Shown here: in pieces, positions 7,605 through 9,360 of the stretch
Numbering within the stretch: position 1 is the stretch's first letter
Layout of the letters: the number at the start of each line of letters is the position of its first letter
Assembly: GCA_031290635.1 (NCBI GenBank)
Contig: JAITNE010000090.1
Span: 1 to 9,360, forward strand
Reading direction: 5' to 3'
Length of the DNA: 9,360 nucleotides
DNA from: Tannerella sp.
GTDB lineage: Bacteria > Bacteroidota > Bacteroidia > Bacteroidales > Tannerellaceae
Notes under the pieces: generated by a model
Told to the model about the DNA's origin: nothing
Database searches by the model: none
What the model saw: the letters and a program-made list of their open reading frames with translations, nothing else
Position numbers and translations under genes: made by a program

Positions 7605-9038
7605 TTATTCTACGACAACAGTTATTTCAGACCTTATTTCGGGTCGCAGGGCAAACTCCAGCTTCTCTTTATCCCTGTCGATCTTGAACGAACATGTGTT
7701 GTTACCCGATGGATTGATGAATGCAGCGTAGCGAAAGAGGTATGAGAAGACTGTACAGTTGTTTTTATTTTCAAACGCCTTCGTAACAAGCGGATACTTG
7801 GACTTGTCCCACTCCATGCAGTCGGGAAAACCGTTTGCATCAGTGAAGCGCGTGCTGTCGGCACGAAGTTTCAGCGTGTTGACGAGGAATTGTTTGTAAG
7901 CGGAGGTCAGTTTCTGCGAGCTGGGTTCGGCGCGTTTGTCTGCGATATAGTCGATCATGTCGTAAGCCATCATTCCGGCGTTGTATGCGGGCGAGTACGG
8001 GTCGATGGAGGCTATTTGGGAGAGGTTTTCGATGCTGTAATTTACTCCGGTGTAGTTATATTTTTTCTTCGAGAGCCTGAACTGCACGTTACGACCGTAT
8101 TTGAGGTAAGGAAATTGCATGATCATCAGTGAGATGTGGACTTCGGCGAAGTCTTCGATAGAGAATCGCTCGTTCATCAGCTCATTGGCCTCGCATTCCC
8201 AGATGATTCGACCTTTCTGCATGGTTTGGTCTTCGAGTCGAAAGCCAAGTTTGAGGATGTATTGCGCCTCTGTTTCAATGGTTTCGGATGGCAGAAAGGG
8301 AAACTTGACCATGCGATCGAGGGAAATGTCGTAACGCCAGGTGTTCGTCTCTTCCGACAGTTTTTCTTTGGATGATTTCCTGGTTGTTTTGGGCTTGTAA
8401 TTTGGATTTTTGGTGAATGAATAGTAGATATGCACCATCAGATCCGGTTTTACAGGGTCATACTTCAGTCCGCGCCTGTTCAGTTCTTTTTTGATGAGGT
8501 CGTCGATCTTTCGGGCAAGGTCGGGCTGATTGTCGATGCCTCCAACGAAGTCGAATGATTTGAATCGCGCGAAATCGATGCTGTCTTTCGTAGCTGTAGT
8601 TGAGAACGGACATGTAAAGAGCCTCTCCTGAGTGCTTTCAACGGCGTACATCGCGAATGCTGTGGCCATTTGTTCCTCCGAAAGTGCGTAAGGATTCCTG
8701 CACTCTTTCTTGACCTTCACCTGGTTGGCTTCTTCGCTGAAGTTCTTGACAGTCAGCGAGACGATTTCCTTGCCCGGCGGGTTGAGGAAGAGGTAGATGT
8801 CGTCGAGTTTGTCTTCCGTGATTGTGATTCCTTCGACGGCCGTGATGACGTCGTAGGGCTTGATTCCTGCCAGAGCTGCGGGTGAGTTCGGATGTACGCT
8901 CGTGATTACGGGATAGCCCTTGCCCCAGTGCGGATCGTTGCTTATTTCGAAGCTGAAACCGTAACGACAGTTGATTTCCTGAGCCGTGATTGCTGCCGTG
9001 ATGCTGTTTAAGAGGATAATAATCAGTATTGTTCTCAT
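7605..9038 (-). CDS. Secreted protein with two PDZ-like regions and a DUF4136-like core
   Basis: The reading frame extends upstream to 9116, but ATG at 9038 is chosen. It gives a clean signal peptide (MRTILIIILLNSITAAITAQ) and lies 24 bp after the -7 element, whereas the longer start would precede the promoter. The result is 477 residues. A PDZ domain occupies about 25-100 (SPAALAGIKPYDVITAVEG). The middle, about 154-312, resembles the DUF4136 lipoprotein fold (FKSFDFVGG, then IDDLIKKELNRRGL, KPDLMVHIYYSF, GRIIWECEANE). A second, divergent PDZ-like segment follows at about 335-475 (SPAYNAGMMAYDMIDYI), with its closing strands at the C-terminus after an insertion. No protease catalytic residues are recognisable and no lipobox cysteine follows the signal. 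A periplasmic binding or scaffold role is a guess. The gene is conserved-hypothetical in character and may form an operon with mutS2. Confidence 0.85.
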   Translation of the reverse strand: MRTILIIILLNSITAAITAQEINCRYGFSFEISNDPHWGKGYPVITSVHPNSPAALAGIKPYDVITAVEGITITEDKLDDIYLFLNPPGKEIVSLTVKNFSEEANQVKVKKECRNPYALSEEQMATAFAMYAVESTQERLFTCPFSTTATKDSIDFARFKSFDFVGGIDNQPDLARKIDDLIKKELNRRGLKYDPVKPDLMVHIYYSFTKNPNYKPKTTRKSSKEKLSEETNTWRYDISLDRMVKFPFLPSETIETEAQYILKLGFRLEDQTMQKGRIIWECEANELMNERFSIEDFAEVHISLMIMQFPYLKYGRNVQFRLSKKKYNYTGVNYSIENLSQIASIDPYSPAYNAGMMAYDMIDYIADKRAEPSSQKLTSAYKQFLVNTLKLRADSTRFTDANGFPDCMEWDKSKYPLVTKAFENKNNCTVFSYLFRYAAFINPSGNNTCSFKIDRDKEKLEFALRPEIRSEITVVVE

Positions 9039-9062
9039 TCTTGTTGTTGTTTTTGAAAGGTG

Positions 9063-9070
9063 CAAAGGTA
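9063..9070 (-). promoter_or_regulatory. Probable -7 element of the PDZ-protein gene
   Basis: The minus strand reads TACCTTTG, an exact TAnnTTTG match, 24 bp before the chosen start codon. No TTG is present at the expected -33 position, only T-rich sequence directly after the tRNA terminator hairpin. The leader (AACAACAACAAG before ATG) has no Shine-Dalgarno sequence, as is usual in Bacteroidota. Confidence 0.6.
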
Positions 9071-9095
9071 TAAATTTTTTGCGATATAATGAAAA

Positions 9096-9129
9096 TAAGA
9101 GTTGATAACCTTGCAATTATCAACTCTTA
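9096..9129 (-). terminator. Rho-independent-like terminator after tRNA-Pro
   Basis: TAAGAGTTGATAA and TTATCAACTCTTA form a perfect 13-bp stem around an 8-base loop. On the minus strand the stem is followed by TTTTC within four bases. It begins 7 bases after the tRNA 3' end and lies before the PDZ-gene promoter, so it should end the tRNA transcript. The stem is AT-rich for an intrinsic terminator, and the T-tract is short. Confidence 0.7.
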
Positions 9130-9136
9130 CCTAAAG

Positions 9137-9210
9137 TCGGGGTGAGACGACTCGAACGTCCGACCTCCACGTCCCGAACGTGGCGCGCTAGCCAACTGTG
9201 CTACACCCCG
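9137..9210 (-). tRNA. tRNA-Pro (anticodon CGG)
   Basis: The minus strand folds into a 74-nt cloverleaf without an encoded CCA end. The acceptor stem CGGGGTG/CACCCCG is perfect, with discriminator A. The anticodon stem is CCACG/CGTGG around the loop TTCGGGA, giving anticodon CGG (9176-9174), which reads the proline codon CCG. The T arm is GGACG-TTCGAGT-CGTCT. C1:G72 and GG in the anticodon are proline identity features. The D stem GCAC/GCGC has one A-C mismatch at 12-23. It has its own promoter upstream and a hairpin terminator downstream, so it is a single-gene unit. Confidence 0.96.
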
Positions 9211-9250
9211 CGACTGTGTTTCAACTACGAAATTGCTCCGTATTGCGCTG

Positions 9251-9280
9251 CAAAGATACGGATAATTTTTGAAATACCAA
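9251..9280 (-). promoter_or_regulatory. Promoter of tRNA-Pro
   Basis: On the minus strand, TTG (9280-9278) is followed after exactly 19 bp by TATCTTTG (9258-9251). This is the complete Bacteroidota housekeeping promoter pattern (-33 TTG, -7 TAnnTTTG). The -7 element ends 40 bp before the tRNA 5' end, leaving a leader of roughly 35 nt to be processed. It is the best-formed promoter in the window. Confidence 0.75.
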
Positions 9281-9360
9281 ATATTTTGCAAAAAAAATAT
9301 CCGCACAGAGGTTTTTTTATATCCACAAAAAATATTTTGTCCATAGATGAGAGGTGTTTC

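Noticed and set aside
8638..9123. 161-codon frame on the minus strand overlapping the PDZ gene's 5' end
   Set aside because: It is another frame of the same strand with a low-complexity R/G/N/H composition, and it starts upstream of the promoter inside the terminator.
9281..9360. AT-rich stretch with a short inverted repeat ACAAAA/TTTTGT near the right edge
   Set aside because: The stem is only six AT-dominated pairs and is not followed by a clear T-tract or gene; no function can be supported.

Overview
The window looks like a chromosomal segment of a Bacteroidota bacterium, probably Bacteroidales. Four promoter-like -7 elements fit the Bacteroidota consensus TAnnTTTG (TACCTTTG or TATCTTTG), and one has a TTG box 19 bp upstream. 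Start codons sit in AT-rich leaders without a clear Shine-Dalgarno sequence. The gene families also fit: an M56 peptidase with a TonB-plug-like tail, a GH106 glycosidase and MutS2.

Left part (1-1860). A two-gene operon on the minus strand encodes a BlaI/MecI-type repressor and an M56 (BlaR1-like) membrane zinc metallopeptidase, overlapping by 16 bp. The peptidase runs off the left edge. Instead of a penicillin-binding sensor it carries TonB-plug-like modules, of which one complete copy and the start of a second are visible. A perfect 7-2-7 palindrome next to the repressor's -7 element is the likely autoregulatory operator. It lies in the gap shared with the divergent glycosidase gene.

Centre (1861-5143). 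A large secreted GH106-family (alpha-L-rhamnosidase-like) glycoside hydrolase with a twin-arginine signal is followed by a Phd/YefM-type antitoxin. The partner toxin is cut off after about 17 codons, where the 3' end of the convergent mutS2 begins. This is a decayed toxin-antitoxin locus with an apparently orphan antitoxin.

Right part (5089-9360). All genes are on the minus strand. In transcription order they are: a tRNA-Pro(CGG) with a good promoter and a hairpin terminator; a secreted protein with two PDZ-like regions around a DUF4136-like core; and full-length mutS2 50 bp further on, possibly co-transcribed with it. The last 80 bases (9281-9360) are AT-rich and hold nothing I can assign.

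Most of the window is ordinary housekeeping and envelope-related sequence. The points most worth a second look are the truncated toxin fused against the mutS2 end, the plug-repeat M56 protein, the palindromic operator between repressor and glycosidase, and the PDZ/DUF4136-like/PDZ architecture.
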